Assembly (NCBI GenBank): GCA_009760855.2
Contig: WPIO01000009.1
Location: 8,056,501-8,120,500 of the forward strand
DNA: 64,000 nt
Direction of reading: 5' to 3'
Origin: Cristatella mucedo
Lineage: Eukaryota > Bryozoa > Phylactolaemata > Cristatellidae
Shown here one piece after another: positions 36,701 to 47,052 of the stretch. Numbering within the stretch: position 1 is the stretch's first letter; each line of letters opens with the position of its first letter. The translations under genes were made by a program, and so were the position numbers. The notes below the pieces were generated by a model. That model did not search any database and was not told the DNA's origin. It saw only the letters and a list, made by a program, of their open reading frames with translations.

Positions 36701-39700
36701 GAGAAACTCGTTCAGACCGGTAGACCAGAGCAAATGAATGGCTAGACCTCAATGGGAGTGACAGACTCTTGAAGTCGATAGATAGGCTACTTGACAGGCG
36801 GTCAGGAATATTGATGAGCCGTGGTGCAACATGGCTGTTGCAATATTTACTTCAGATACGCCTAGCTGCAGAGTTCTGCATCAACTGTAAGCGTCTTATT
36901 GCACCGGCTGGAAGACCTGCGACTACTGAGCTACATAATCTTTGGGATGTAATAAATGTGTGGATCAGTTTGGCATGGTATCCTTGCCCAAGCAAGGCTA
37001 AATTTCTGAAATGTATCGTAAGCGAAAGTAGGTAAACGACTAGGAAGCTGATATGCTCATCTAGGGGTCTTGCCGTAATGGCACACTAGGTAAGGCGGTT
37101 GCTTTTCACGGCGTCGGTCCCGAGGTCATGTGTTCGAATCCTGCAGGGGCAATTCTTTATTGCCACTGCAAGCAGTGGGTGATAGCCGTCAAGGCTCTTC
37201 TGTCGCTATACAAAAGAGGCTGTTAAATCAGCTAGGATTTTTTTAGCCCAGGTGTAAGGTGCTCGTTTGTCATGACCAGGTCATGGGTTCGAGTCCTGCA
37301 GTGGGCAATCCTGTGTTGCCCACTGCAAGTGGCGGTGATAGTTGTTAAGGTTTGGTGATGGCCCTTAAATTAAAAGGCTCTCCTGCTGCTATACAAATGA
37401 TGCTGTTGAATAAGCTTATCTTTTTTTAGAGAACAACTATTTTGGAAGATGAGATCAATGGTCTCAAAAGCTGTCGAGAGTATCAATAGAAATATCAGAG
37501 AGACTCTACCTAAATCACCATTCCTGAAAAGGCCAGCATAAGCTTGCAGCAGTGAACTCCGTGGAGTGATTTGCTTTCGATCCTGACTGGAACTTAATGA
37601 ATCTGAAATCTCGATATAAGAGTTTGACTAATCAGACTTATTCTAGTGTCTTGTATAAGAGCAGCAATAGTGAGGCTGGGCGGCCGTTGTTGTTCAAGTT
37701 CTCCTGGTCCAATGTCGACTTCTTAAATGGTGACCTGACAATAGCCTCTTTAAATGGGGCAGGCACAAAATCTGAGAGTAAGGACAGATTTACAATGTTA
37801 TTTACTACATTTTTGCAGATTTACTATATTTAACTGAATGTTTGCAAATTTTCTATATTTACTATGTATGTTAGTCGTGTAGGGTAGCTGTAAATTTGAC
37901 AGACTCTAAAGAACTGCCAAAGTACCGATCGCGAACAGCTGTCAGTATGCACCGAATGACAAAATTAACCTCTCGGAGAGTTTTTATAAAAAGCAGACAT
38001 CTGGGTAAGAACAGAGGCTTTCTAAAAAACTGACACAATAATCTACCAAAAGGATTGAGCATGCTGCCACTAACCATTCGATCGTGCTTCCTTTGCAGCA
38101 AATGTAAAGTGCACAGAATGAGACTGAGTTCTCTGAGGGTAATGATAATAATAATTATTATTTTTACTATTATAATGCAATTGGTGAGCATATAGCTACA
38201 TCTCATGCAATAAACACAAAGCAAGAAGTAAAGTTGAGTGAGGAGAGCAGTTGAGTTGGTGAGTAGCATAGAAGGAGCAGCTTGCAGGAAAGGATGTGAA
38301 GCAAAATTGAGGAGGCAATAGGTCATTCATGGATCAATAGCTTTCAACTGTGCAAGGGTGCTATATAATGCCTTGAGCAGGTACAATGCCCATCTTGAGC
38401 ACCTCCTGCATGATAGCAGTCAAAACAGTTCACGAGGAAAAACTCGGCAGGCTACCTGTATGTCCGACGAGATCTCAGACGTCAGCGCAGTGTGCAAGAC
38501 CACGATTGGCTCTCGAGGCATGCTGCCATGCACAAAGGCATAGCAGCGCCGGTAGGGACCCACGCGCTGCTTCAGCCCCTGCCAGTCCTCGACCGGATGT
38601 ACGGCCTCGTAGGCCGACACCTGCAGCACAAAGCGCGGGTCAGCCGGCAGCACAGTCTGAGCTGGCCAATGAGAGGAGCCAGCACCCGAGCAATATGCCT
38701 TTTTGAGAAATATGGCGCATGGGGTGCAACGAGCACTCGAGCGAACTAAGCGAAACGCAGCACTGGCGTCTGCACACACCTTTTCGAGGAGGTCACATGG
38801 CGATTGCCACGTGACCCTCACCAGCTGCAGGAAGCCAATGCCGAACCACAAAGTCAATATGTCCTTCAGAGCGAGGCTCAGTGACTTCAGATGTACTAGG
38901 TCTTTTTCAACAGATCCCAAGGTCAGAAAATCCTGAAAACCAGGGTAATTAATAAAAATATTGGCAAAAAGTCGTATGTAGAGCCTCCTAAGAGAGCTAT
39001 GTCGAGCTGGTTTGGCCCAGTTGTTAAGGTGCTTGCCTCGACCAAAGTCAAGGTGAATGTAATGGAAGACCGAGGTCGTGGGCTCGAGCCTCGTGGCATA
39101 TGTGAAGCGCCTGAATAGAGATTAAATTTTCTTAGGATGCTATTCAAACGAATTACGTTTAAACTGAGTCTGTATTTGGGTGCTTTACAGCTCACTGCAA
39201 GAGAACGATAACCATCAGTTATTGACAAGCAAGGTGTAATGCTTACAAAATCATGCTAAAGCACCCAAGTATCATTCTTTGATAAACATGTACACGGACA
39301 TGCACAGACCCTCACAGCCACCATCTAGCCAGACCCATGTTTCGTAATACATACTGAGCCATGCGCATGGTCAGCCCTCATGATACACAGGAAAAAATAC
39401 AAGTTCACTTAAGTGCTTTACACAAGCATTTTTTTCCTGCCCTTGGTCAAGGCATGAGCAGTTTTGAATAATGCAAGCACATACAGACATCTTACTAGAA
39501 TGAAGTAAAGGCTGCAAGGGACATGCAGGTTTAAGGTTCCTTTTGAATGTCATCAGGAGCCGACGTGCCTTCCTAGATGGCAGTGAGAATCAATGGAATA
39601 ATAACCAACAAGATAATCGATGGAAACTATCCATTACTGACAGAAGAGGAAAGAATGAATCAAATAAAAAACTATTCATTTGCATAGTGCCCTCCGAGAA

Positions 39701-42700
39701 CTTAATCTCTATCCAGGCGCTTCACATGAGCCACGGGGCTCGACCCCAAGACCTTGGTTGTCAAAAGCGAGCACCTTACCCGGGCCAAACCAGGGGTCAG
39801 CCAGCCAGCAAGATTTCGGGTATTTTAGAACACACTGCCCTCCAATCCAATATCGAAAAGATGTGCATATATCTGAGCATGCTACCACTAAAAATTCGAT
39901 CGCGCTTCCTTTGCAGCAGCTGTAAAGAGCCTTGAAAGAGACTGAGTTATCTGAGGGCACTTTATCATGTGTATTACTATTATTATTATTACAGATGTGT
40001 GCACACAAGGGCTGCCGAGGATTTGCTCTTTTATACACAGCTGAACTGCTGCACAGGTTCAAGCCTCCTCATGCTCTTAGGTCTTCATGTCTGGTCAATA
40101 AATTAATGCTCCACTCTTTCACTTTAATTGATCCGTGGTGACAGAAGCTTTACATTTCATAGCCTGCAAATGTAACTTCCCAAATTCTTACACATTGCCA
40201 CTCCTGCTGCCAACAGTGGCACTTCCTTTCAGCTGTCCTGCACTGCTACCTTTCTACCTAGGCACTTTACAGCAGGCTGCAAGACAATCAATAATCAAGG
40301 CTTAATGATAAGCGAGATATCATGCTCAGCAAGAAAAGGACACACGAAGACATCGGGAAACTGGTAAGGTAGGATGCCAGGATAGTAACGCATACTGATT
40401 AAAGCACGAGTGAGTAAGCAAAGCACACGAAAAAGAAAGAAGTTCACTAGTGTTCATGACTTTTGGCATTAACAAACTGATGGCCTAGTAGAGTAAAGAT
40501 ATATGTTTAGTATGAGAAACAGAGCGATGGGGCGATATGGTAGCTATGTCTTTTATAGCAGACCAGCCGAACTACAGAGTTGTGCACCAGTTGCAGGTGA
40601 TAAAACGGTATAAGCCGGAAGTCCGGAATAAAGGGAATTGCAGTAATCTAGATGCAATCTAACAGACCCCTGAACAAGCTTGGCTGTCGAATTCAAGTCC
40701 AGGCAGGATTTGGTTTGGCAATTGTTCCACAGCTTCGAGTAGGGCAACTTGACAGTCGAAGCAATATGTTCATATAATTGCAGGTCATTTTCGAATGGTG
40801 TGCATGTTATCATGAACTAATAGAGAGGCTTCCTTCTCAGCATTCGGACGACGCCTAGAAAGAGATTTAGTTCTCTTAGGATGTTATACAAATGTCTCAT
40901 TCTTATTATTACCAAAACACCCGGATTCAATCAGCATCAGAGAGCGATTCTAGATTAACCGATATAGAAGGTGAGATTTTTCAATTTTAAGGTTATATTT
41001 AGTTTGCCCGAGACAATTAGGTTAGTCATATCGTCGTAGGGGTTCAGGAAGTTAGTGCCCATCCAAATAGAAGAATAGTTCGAGCAGAATGCTAAAGCCA
41101 ATACTGTACGTGGCAATTACAGCATGAGAAAGGGTAAGTGAAGAGTAGGGGACATGCGACCGAACCCTGCCTGAGGTGAAACGTGCTTGTGAGCTCTCGG
41201 ATGACTGATACCCATGTACATATATGCTCTGGTCGAGAGATCTCAGCATCAGATCCCTCACAGCAATCACCGTCGCAGACCTAGTCGGGCAGAGCAGAGC
41301 GTACCAGCAGGTCGGCTCTCATGTCAACGAGGAACTTGACTCCGCCAACGGCTCGGCCGACGCTGGAAAACACTCGCTGATATCTAGGCGCGAGAGCGGC
41401 TCGAAGCCTGTCCTCGGCGCGCAGCAGCTTGCTTTTGCTCGCCTCGTCCGCGATCGAGTCCTTCACCTGCAGGTGCACCGATTGAAAAGAGCCGCAAGTG
41501 ATGCTGGCGCACACAGCTCACGGCTTGCAGCAGCAGAGAAGGCAGCGGCTGTGGGGGGAGAGCAGCTTGCAGGAAACGCCGCCGTCCCTTCTCATTGTCA
41601 TCCAGCGAGGACGGCTTTCCTCACCTCCTCGGCCAAAGCGAGCAGCTGCTGAGCGCCGTGCACGACTGCGACCCCGTTGGCTTGATACTCGACGGCCAAG
41701 ACTCGCAGAACAGCCAGCTTCTCGGCTGGCGCGAGCCGCAGGTAGAAGTCCATCAGCGCCTGCGCCCTGGCCTGCGTGCAAGCATTAAAAAAAGTCACAG
41801 CGCCGGCCGGCGTTGCTTCTGTCTCGAGGCAGCCCGCCGTGAACCGCGAGAGAGGTCGACCGTCTGATAGCTATCTGCTGCCACGCGGACAGAACAGGCT
41901 CGCAGCGAAACAGCACTTCAGGGCTGCCCAGTTCAATTAGGCAATCTTAGCAGGAAAATATGTATACGGCACCCAAGAGAAATGCATCTCCTTCTAGGCA
42001 CTAAATGTGGAAATTGGAAAGGAAGCCTGTCGACTGGTTAGTCTCACTGGTTAGTCTACCAATACCTCGTACAGACCACAAATCCTTTGGAGACCGTGCA
42101 TTTACTTCGTATGCTCCCAAAGCCTGGAACTCACTCCCGACTTGCGTCACGACATCCCCTGACTTGACTACATTTAAAAAGAAACTAAAAACGCTCCTAT
42201 TTATGACAGCATTTAGTGGGTCCCTGTGATTCGTCCTTTATGTGCTTATGCGTATCGACACTGTGCAAGCTGCCACCAACAACACTTGCACGCTGACCCT
42301 GTGCATGTAGACCCTAACCATGTTGTTCATGTTCATTTCAATTGCATTTCACTTTACAGCAAATGTAAAGCGCCTAGAGAGAGATTAAGTTCTCTGAGAG
42401 CGCTTTATCAAGTGACTTATTATTATTATTATTATTATGTTGTTTATCAAGCACGATACCAGTCACCATTCGATCGTGCTTCCTTTGTAGCAAATGTAAA
42501 GCACCTAGAAAGAGATTGGGCTTTCTGAGGGTGCTTTATCAAGTGTATTGTTATACATTATTATTATTATTGTTATCTCTCTGAATGGATGCCCAAACTA
42601 TTTTTTAGAGTGTCGAGAGAGGCTTCTGGACAGCAAGTGTCGGCACAGAACTTCCAGCTCTCCAGAAAGTCTCAACAGTTAAACTACTCCAGCAGAACAA

Positions 42701-44525
42701 TTACAATTAAAAAAAGACATTAACTAGCAAGTTTTTTAGGGAGACTTGAGAGAAAACTTTTTCGAGCTTATTTCGAAGACGGTTTGCATGCCTGCCAAGG
42801 TAAAAATCTAGACCACCATACCAAAACCTTGGCTATAACCTCGACCATGACAGCAATTTAGTAGCTAATACTGAGGCAAACTGAGTGCCTACTACTTCCT
42901 ACCGGCAAAATAATGTGCTTATAGATGGTGCAAAACTGCAGCCAGGCTTGTCAATCTTGGACTTCAAAACTGCTACATTACACCAGGTTTCACCGACCTG
43001 CATCGGCATCCCATCAAGCAGCCTACCGACTTCAAGGTTATATCACTCTCTTTTAGGTTCCTGTATTCTCTTGCTCTGGCCTATCTATTTGAAATACTTC
43101 CTAATTAGGCTTGGAGTACTACCATGTGCTCTTTCTGACTCGTGCAGATTAGTTACTCCTCTAACCATGCTCAAATCCTTTGGACTCCGTGCCTTCAGTT
43201 GCTATGCTCCCACAGCTTGGAACTCACTACCGACTTACATCACGTCAGAACGTGAAATGACTTGTTGCAATCCTACCTGTTCCTCACAGTCTGTGCTTCC
43301 TTCGAGTGTCCTTTGTGTGCCTGAGTGTTTTGAAAGGGTGCATTCGATGACTAATAAATTGATATGATTTCTTTTCAGAACATGCAAAATGCCTAAAAAC
43401 AGATTTGGCTCTCTTGGGGTGCTGCACAAACTTTTTATTACAGCTATTACTATTACTACAGTCGCATACCAGTAAGAAAACGGCTTGACCGGTTGGCCGG
43501 TGGTGATCAATTATCCAACTCATTCCTCAAAAAGCTGCAGCTTGGAATGGCTTAGCACAGTGAAATCCCTGCTAATTAAAGCAAGAAAGCCCGTCGCGCC
43601 CCAAGATGGGGCACTTTTGTCACGTGGCAAGATGGCTCTGTTCCGTCAAGCGGTAAGATGGCGAAGCGTTCTATTCCGCGACGGAACTACTATGACTCAG
43701 CGAAGCTAGTCCACATGCAGTGACCTACTCGTAATTATGAAAACATTACTAACCACAGTGAAAAATCAAATAATGTCACCGACATTACTGCTCTGCAAAT
43801 GCAGCTTGCACTACGGTCTAAGAGTAATGGTGGACAGGCATGAGCCCTTCTTTAGAAGCAGCAGGGTTGGGACCACATCAGGATTATCCCTGGCCAATGG
43901 GGGATTTACAGTGGTTATGAAAAGGTATGTAGGTATGTAGGTTTGTAGGTATGTAGGTTTTTGCTGTGCCATCTTTGCAATAGCCACAAGCGAGTGTGCA
44001 CAACGTCTTATGGTAAGTTGACCAGTCAGCACGTGCATGTTCACATTCGAGTTGACTCATGCCATAGTGCACAACTGCTACCTGTTCTATGTTGCATACA
44101 TGCATGCATGAGCAAATTGCTAAGGTGCCAGCTGGCCCATCGACATCAGCAGGAACCATGCAAATAAGCGGACGAGATCTTGAACTTTCAGGGACCGATC
44201 CCCCATCTGAGCTAAGCCAGCCAGACCAGGTCCGAGGCCTCGCAGCAAATGCAGCCGAAACTGCTACAGTAGGCTTTAAGCTGCGTGCACGAACAATCGC
44301 GTTGTTACTAGCTGAGGCTGAACGGCCTCTTTGCGCAAGTGTACTTAAAGGTCATGTCCGAAGCATTATTCGGAAGCAGTCGCTGCAGGAAGCCACTGGC
44401 AGCATGTGCAGTGTACAAATGCAAACAACAACATACATGGTTACCTCGGAAGAAGTTGCAGTGGCATCGCTAATTGCTTCGTCTAAAAGCTGCCGGGCTG
44501 GGGTAGCAACTTTCTGATGCGACAT
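27798..44525 (-). CDS. MLYCD: Malonyl-CoA decarboxylase, nine coding exons
   Basis: MLYCD converts malonyl-CoA to acetyl-CoA and CO2 and so controls fatty-acid synthesis and oxidation; it acts in mitochondria, peroxisomes and cytosol. Exons in transcript order: 44525-44445 (tentative), 41771-41625, 41466-41305, 38932-38780, 38620-38456, 33956-33869, 33687-33529, 31305-31042 and 28009-27798. All joins are GT-AG and phases agree throughout; the spliced product is 476 residues, against about 490 in vertebrates. The helical N-terminal region includes [16 protein letters not shown]. The catalytic domain shows [49 protein letters not shown] (known catalytic serine motif) and NFHLRNG (catalytic histidine, His410 here). 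The last three residues are SKL, a type 1 peroxisomal signal. Introns 2, 4 and 6 are 158-181 bp; the others are 2.2-4.5 kb and full of repeats. Confidence 0.93.
28010..29954. other. MLYCD intron 8, unassigned part
   Basis: No conserved coding region was found here. A minus-strand frame of about 100 codons at 29486-29800 and an 69-codon plus-strand frame at 29215-29424 are unrecognised. The AT-rich part up to 28.6 kb is plain intron. Confidence 0.35.
29955..30175 (-). mobile_element. LINE-A reverse-transcriptase fragment
   Basis: The minus-strand translation reads [20 protein letters not shown], then [20 protein letters not shown]. These match SLLPFLSKTLERVVADQLN and the HSTESALLRVYND equivalent in the copy at 21.4 kb. 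The low-coordinate side has no tail of its own; instead a SINE-A-like 3' phrase (attaagttcttttagggcgc) sits at about 30153-30172. Confidence 0.7.
31768..31920 (-). mobile_element. SINE-A, near full-length
   Basis: In minus orientation: gcctggtttggtccagcggt (A box), a C-rich run of 12 or more (poly-G on the plus strand at about 31876-31888), tctggctgaggtcgtgggct, a cgagccc B box, gaagcgcatggatag, the hairpin and gcgctttacaaataaat at 31770-31790. It lies in MLYCD intron 7. Confidence 0.85.
32945..33035 (-). mobile_element. SINE-B fragment
   Basis: The minus-strand phrase gcaggcaatcctctgttggc, then cgctgcaagggg and agtgatagctg, matches the centre of SINE-B (caatcctgtgttgcccactg). Both ends are missing. 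Confidence 0.5.
34198..34333 (+). mobile_element. SINE-A, intact tRNA-like head and tail
   Basis: It starts gctggtttggcccagtggtc (A-box region) and has ggtcgtgggctcgagca (B box) at about 34250-34266. It continues gaaacgcctgaagagagatt and ttctcttagagcactatac, with a tail caaatgaatc. This is a tRNA-derived promoter, not a functional tRNA gene: no cloverleaf could be drawn from it. It lies in MLYCD intron 5. Confidence 0.85.
34740..36315. repeat. Satellite array, period about 175 bp, about nine diverged units
   Basis: The landmark gcagttcga, or its variants, recurs at 34914, 35089, 35275, 35447, 35616, 35792, 35962, 36136 and 36311. The spacings are 169-186 bp with a mean near 175. Each unit also carries a version of aaaaccgaagttgcgcaaag, tttggaaatggcagctgtat, gggccatcggaggccatagc and gaacgcgaaagctcaat. 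A weak tenth copy may precede it near 34750. Units differ by many substitutions and small indels. The array fills much of MLYCD intron 5. I do not recognise the family. Confidence 0.88.
36555..37063 (-). mobile_element. LINE-A fragment, C-terminal side
   Basis: In reverse orientation it shows the equivalents of [21 protein letters not shown] and the [17 protein letters not shown] segment around 36590-36920. The 36769-37035 plus-strand frame is its antisense shadow. Frames are broken, and the junction at 37063 is with a SINE-B. Confidence 0.65.
37064..37244 (+). mobile_element. SINE-B copy 1 of a tandem pair
   Basis: The tRNA-like head is ggtcttgccgtaatggcaca, then aggtaaggcggttgc, then a B box gtgttcgaatcctgc at 37129-37144. 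The body is gcaattctttattgccactg and agtgggtgatagccg. The 3' end is ggctcttctgtcgctataca, aaagaggctgttaaatcagc and a T-rich run. Confidence 0.85.
37245..37430 (+). mobile_element. SINE-B copy 2 of a tandem pair
   Basis: It follows copy 1 directly and has the same order: agcccaggtgtaaggtgctc, gtcatgggttcgagtcctgc (B box), gggcaatcctgtgttgccca, gcggtgatagttgttaagg, ctgctatacaaatgatgctg, gaataagctta and T7. An additional approximately 20-bp segment (ggtttggtgatggcccttaa) distinguishes it. Confidence 0.85.
37431..37790 (-). mobile_element. LINE-A reverse-transcriptase fragment
   Basis: The reverse complement contains the equivalent of FDSFETIDL (LSAAFDTIDH) near 37440-37480, [13 protein letters not shown] near 37560-37590, and, towards 37740, a match to [20 protein letters not shown]. 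With 36555-37063 it brackets the two SINE-B copies. The YADD segment between the two halves is missing. Confidence 0.7.
38055..38165 (+). mobile_element. LINE-A 3' tail
   Basis: gagcatgctgccactaacca, then cgatcgtgcttcctttgcag, the hairpin region gtgcacagaatgagactgag and an ATA/ATT-rich end. Only the last 100 bp of the element is present. Confidence 0.75.
38195..38300 (-). mobile_element. LINE-B fragment
   Basis: The plus-strand phrase gagagcagttgagttggtga, then gtagcatagaaggagcagct, is the antisense of the LINE-B 3' coding end (SSCYFHATHYLNCSP in the copies at 51 and 54 kb). Confidence 0.55.
39006..39157 (+). mobile_element. SINE-A, long variant
   Basis: It begins gctggtttggcccagttgtt, has the insertion caaggtgaatgtaatggaag shared with the copy at 20.6 kb, a B box gggctcgagcctcgtggc, and gaagcgcctgaatagagatt. 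The end is ttcttaggatgctattcaaa. Confidence 0.85.
39668..39794 (-). mobile_element. SINE-A copy
   Basis: Minus orientation: cctggtttggcccgggtaag, gtgctcgcttttgacaacc, a ggggtcgagccccg B box, gaagcgcctggatagagatt, ttctcggagggcactatgca. It lies in MLYCD intron 3. Confidence 0.8.
39870..39992 (+). mobile_element. LINE-A 3' tail
   Basis: gagcatgctaccactaaaaa, cgatcgcgcttcctttgcag, a decayed hairpin (gagccttgaaagagactgag) and a tail of ATT units to 39990. Confidence 0.75.
39995..40230 (+). mobile_element. LINE-B fragment
   Basis: The translation [20 protein letters not shown] matches the LINE-B phrase LLHQFEPPRALRFCIENKL at 51.15 kb. The following sequence keeps the LINE-B order with frameshifts. 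It abuts the LINE-A tail to its left. Confidence 0.65.
40480..40815 (-). mobile_element. LINE-A fragment
   Basis: The minus frame reads [20 protein letters not shown], then [15 protein letters not shown], then [16 protein letters not shown]. These match LDDHTSSTVKS and TSRLDFCNSLLTGLPA of the copy at 22.2 kb. A plus-strand tail of the SINE-A or LINE-A type lies next to it at about 40845-40915. Confidence 0.75.
42045..42437 (+). mobile_element. LINE-A 3' end with intact terminal hairpin
   Basis: It begins within [21 protein letters not shown] and runs in one open frame to the LINE-A stop (about 42229), so this part is less decayed than most copies. It then follows the 3' UTR to the hairpin (42367-42405): the arms aaagcgcc and agcgcttt enclose agaga and tctct. 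The ATT tail ends at 42437. Confidence 0.88.
42438..42580 (+). mobile_element. Second LINE-A tail in tandem
   Basis: tgttgtttatcaagcacgat, ccattcgatcgtgcttcctt, a hairpin variant (aaagcacctagaaagagatt, gggtgctttatcaagtgtat) and a further ATT tail. It sits immediately after the ATT tail of the preceding copy, as expected when a new insertion targets an old tail. Confidence 0.8.
42900..43460 (+). mobile_element. LINE-A variant, C-terminal and 3' region
   Basis: It carries the equivalents of [19 protein letters not shown] (HWLPVKQRIDFKVL), [21 protein letters not shown] and the 3' hairpin phrase (atgcctaaaaacagatttgg). The ATT-like tail is at 43435-43460. It is more diverged than the other copies and carries stops. 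Confidence 0.75.
43925..43965. repeat. Short GTAGGTAT/GTAGGTTT tandem
   Basis: About five imperfect units of 8 bp (gtaggtat or gtaggttt). Confidence 0.75.
44445..44525 (-). CDS. MLYCD: Tentative MLYCD exon 1 (as modelled)
   Basis: The exon encodes 27 residues, [17 protein letters not shown] followed by an [10 protein letters not shown] segment. It ends at a GTAACC donor in phase 0, matching the phase-0 acceptor of the next exon (41771). RQLLDEAI resembles the MDELLRR segment at the start of the non-mitochondrial form of animal MLYCD. The 5' boundary is uncertain: acceptor-like sites (gtcgcag, caccag) lie just before the ATG, so this may be an internal exon. Confidence 0.5.
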
Positions 44526-44867
44526 CTGGTGCTGCGACGAGGGCAGGTGCTGACTGTTATGAAAGTTGCACGTCTGCAGCTTAAGCCCTGGGACATGCTG
44601 TCTCTGCACAGAGCAATAGGAGCACGCTGCATGAGAAGCAATACAAGGGGCATCTAGTGCGCCAATAAGTATTCTGTCTGCCAGGCTGCAGTAATGCTGA
44701 ACGTTGTGCACACTACGATGGACTACAGCTGTCCGACATCGGTTGCAACTTCATTACAAAGCTGAAAACTACTAATCTATGTTAACAAAACCGAAAAAAT
44801 CCACTGTGCTCGTATGTGCAGCAGCATAAAACGTCAGTCGGGTAGTGTCGTAGGTAGTGACATAGGT

Positions 44868-44922
44868 TCTTCTGTCGCTATACAAAAGAGGCTATTGAAT
44901 CAGCAAGTCTTTTTTTACTAAC
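44868..44922 (+). mobile_element. SINE-B 3' end
   Basis: ggttcttctgtcgctataca, aaagaggctattgaatcagc and a T7 run. The head (44820-44868) is too decayed to trace. Confidence 0.7.
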
Positions 44923-46870
44923 TGTTGAGCTCAGTTAGAAACGACTCATTGGAGACAAGAGCATGTGGTGGCAGTCCAAGAACTCTCCTTCGCGCATGGA
45001 CTTTAGATCAAGTCATAGCTAATTGCACTGGCGACGGCATTAATAGAAACTCAGTAGCAAAAATCCTTGCAGTTCAGCCGCAGCAGCTGTGGCTGTAACT
45101 GCAGTCGGGTAATCAGAGGGTTTTCCACGATACCGGGCATACTATAGTTATGCAAAGAATGTGCAAATATGTATTGAAAATCCAAAAATCAACACATATG
45201 CTGTTGGTGTATATGCATTTAGTGCGACGTCGTCCTACCGTGATTATGTATGACATGCCTTGTCGGGCCAGAAGCAGAGGCTGCCAGCTTCGGTGCTGTC
45301 TCGTTAACAGTAGCACATTCCAAAGAGCCTGAGTTGTACTGAAAAGGTCGGCTAATATTTTAGACTGAACACAGGCTTTGAAATTCAACTTGCTTTACCA
45401 GCAACAAGTTGAGTAAAGTACTTTTTGGCGAATCAGATTTGGGGCTGATGCAATATCCAGCCTTACCACATTCTAGTTACCAACTACAATTTACTCTTCG
45501 AAGATCAGCACAATCTATGATTGGCGGGGTCTGGCTACATCGCAGCACGCACTGGTAGGACAGACGGTATTGATGAACCTGTAAGCATACATGCAGTACG
45601 CTTTGCGAGAAGTCGGAGCATGGCTGGCGGTAAGTAGGACCGATCTCGTGTGCCATACATGGCCAGACAGTATGCATAGAATTCCTACCAAAGGTATTAC
45701 GTTTAGTGGCATGAAAGCGGGCTTTTCTCACGCTAACATGACAGTGAGATCAATATAGGACAGCACTGAAGCAGCATCAAGCACGCCTCATGTAGCAGAT
45801 TTCCTTAAGATGAAAGGGTGAGCTAATGAACAGGCCAATTATAATGCCTCGAATATAGATACAGTGCAGTCTCTCTGAAAAATTAGTGCAGGTTGCATTG
45901 ATTGCTACTTCCCTGCACGGTTTAAAAAGTCCGATAACCGATCAGTTAGGCCTTCTGATAACATAGGCCCATGTTGGCTGAATCAGCGAGAAGCAATGGC
46001 AGAGCTTAATAGATAGATTCGTGCGAATAGCGGAGGATTCGCGCCTGCGTAGATCGGTGAATTATTTTAAGACAGCGCTTATATCTGAGACAGTAGTCAA
46101 GCAATATGACGGAAGACAAAAGTAGTCAGCCGCCGAGATTGTCTGACCTGCTGAAACAAAAACAGCCTTGAGTAGCATCGCACTTGCATTAGGAGCCTCC
46201 TACTACAGACGACCGTTTGTCGAAGTATCATACCAGGTGATGACACGGGCACGTAGTAAATGCGAACACCAACGCTTAATGCAGCCCACCCGGCAAGGCA
46301 GGGGTGGAGGGGCAACCCCCACTTCCGCTATTACCAGAAATAGGCGGGATGTAACGTGGTTAACAATATACTAGCGACCACACCCATGTCAGGCCTGTAG
46401 TTGATGAGGTTATGCAGTTATTTTGTACCCCTGAGTTATACGTAAATTTTTGAAATTTATATAGAAGCCTCACATCGTTAAATATTAGAAAATTGGCACA
46501 AGTACCACATCCGCAAGCTAGTGTACCTACCTAATAGCTACTTATGAAAGAGTTGTTCACAAAATGTATTGCGCTGATTCCGAAAGTGCGGGAAAACAAG
46601 ATTTTAGTAAACAGACTGTCTGCCTTATCAGGCCATGAACGGGAGGAAATCAATATTCTCACAATTTCCTTGGCATTGAGTCCAAAAGTTCTAGATCTCT
46701 TCGACGACGCTGAAGCATGTTCGAACAAATTATACTGGTCGCAAGATAAAAAAAATCCCGTTCATGCACCATCTTCGGAAGACACATCTCAAAGTGGATT
46801 TGATAGAAGTTTTAGAGATTGATTGCCACGCGCGATAACTGATAAGACCTCTGATTTTCACGCTCATTGC
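44923..46870. other. Region between MLYCD exon 1 and candidate exon, nothing firm
   Basis: No repeat copy or conserved coding segment was recognised. Short unassigned frames occur on both strands. If the exon at 47.6 kb is real, this is MLYCD intron. Confidence 0.3.
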
Positions 46871-46874
46871 GTAC

Positions 46875-47052
46875 GATTGGTGAACCGCGATAGGAATGTG
46901 GTTACTTTTCACGACCTTGGTCCCGAGGCCTTGGGCTCGAGTCCTGCGGTAGGTTATCCTTACTCGCCGCTGCAAACGATAGTGATAAAGTGGCCGTAAA
47001 TTCTCTTCTGTTGCTATACAAAAGAGGCTGTTAAATCAGCTAGCATTTATTC
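46875..47052 (+). mobile_element. SINE-B copy
   Basis: Head ggtgaaccgcgataggaatg, acttttcacgaccttggtcc, B box gggctcgagtcctgcgg (46930), ttatccttactcgccgctgc, and the 3' end ctcttctgttgctatacaaa, agaggctgttaaatcagcta. Confidence 0.8.

Noticed and set aside
37064-37150. tRNA gene
   Set aside because: A and B boxes are present, but the same head is followed by the same SINE body and 3' end in many copies. No full cloverleaf with a matching acceptor stem could be drawn.
38340-38440. Extra MLYCD exon beginning [11 protein letters not shown] after the exon at 38456
   Set aside because: An acceptor-like site is present, but the frame stops soon and does not match the family. The exon at 33956-33869 matches the expected sequence and phase.
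41224-41867. Plus-strand ORFs over MLYCD exons 2 and 3
   Set aside because: They are antisense shadows of the conserved exons on the minus strand.
43580-43700. Cluster of aagatgg motifs as a promoter element
   Set aside because: Three aagatgg copies resemble YY1-type sites, but the segment lies within or beside decayed LINE sequence and downstream of the modelled MLYCD start. No further support was found.
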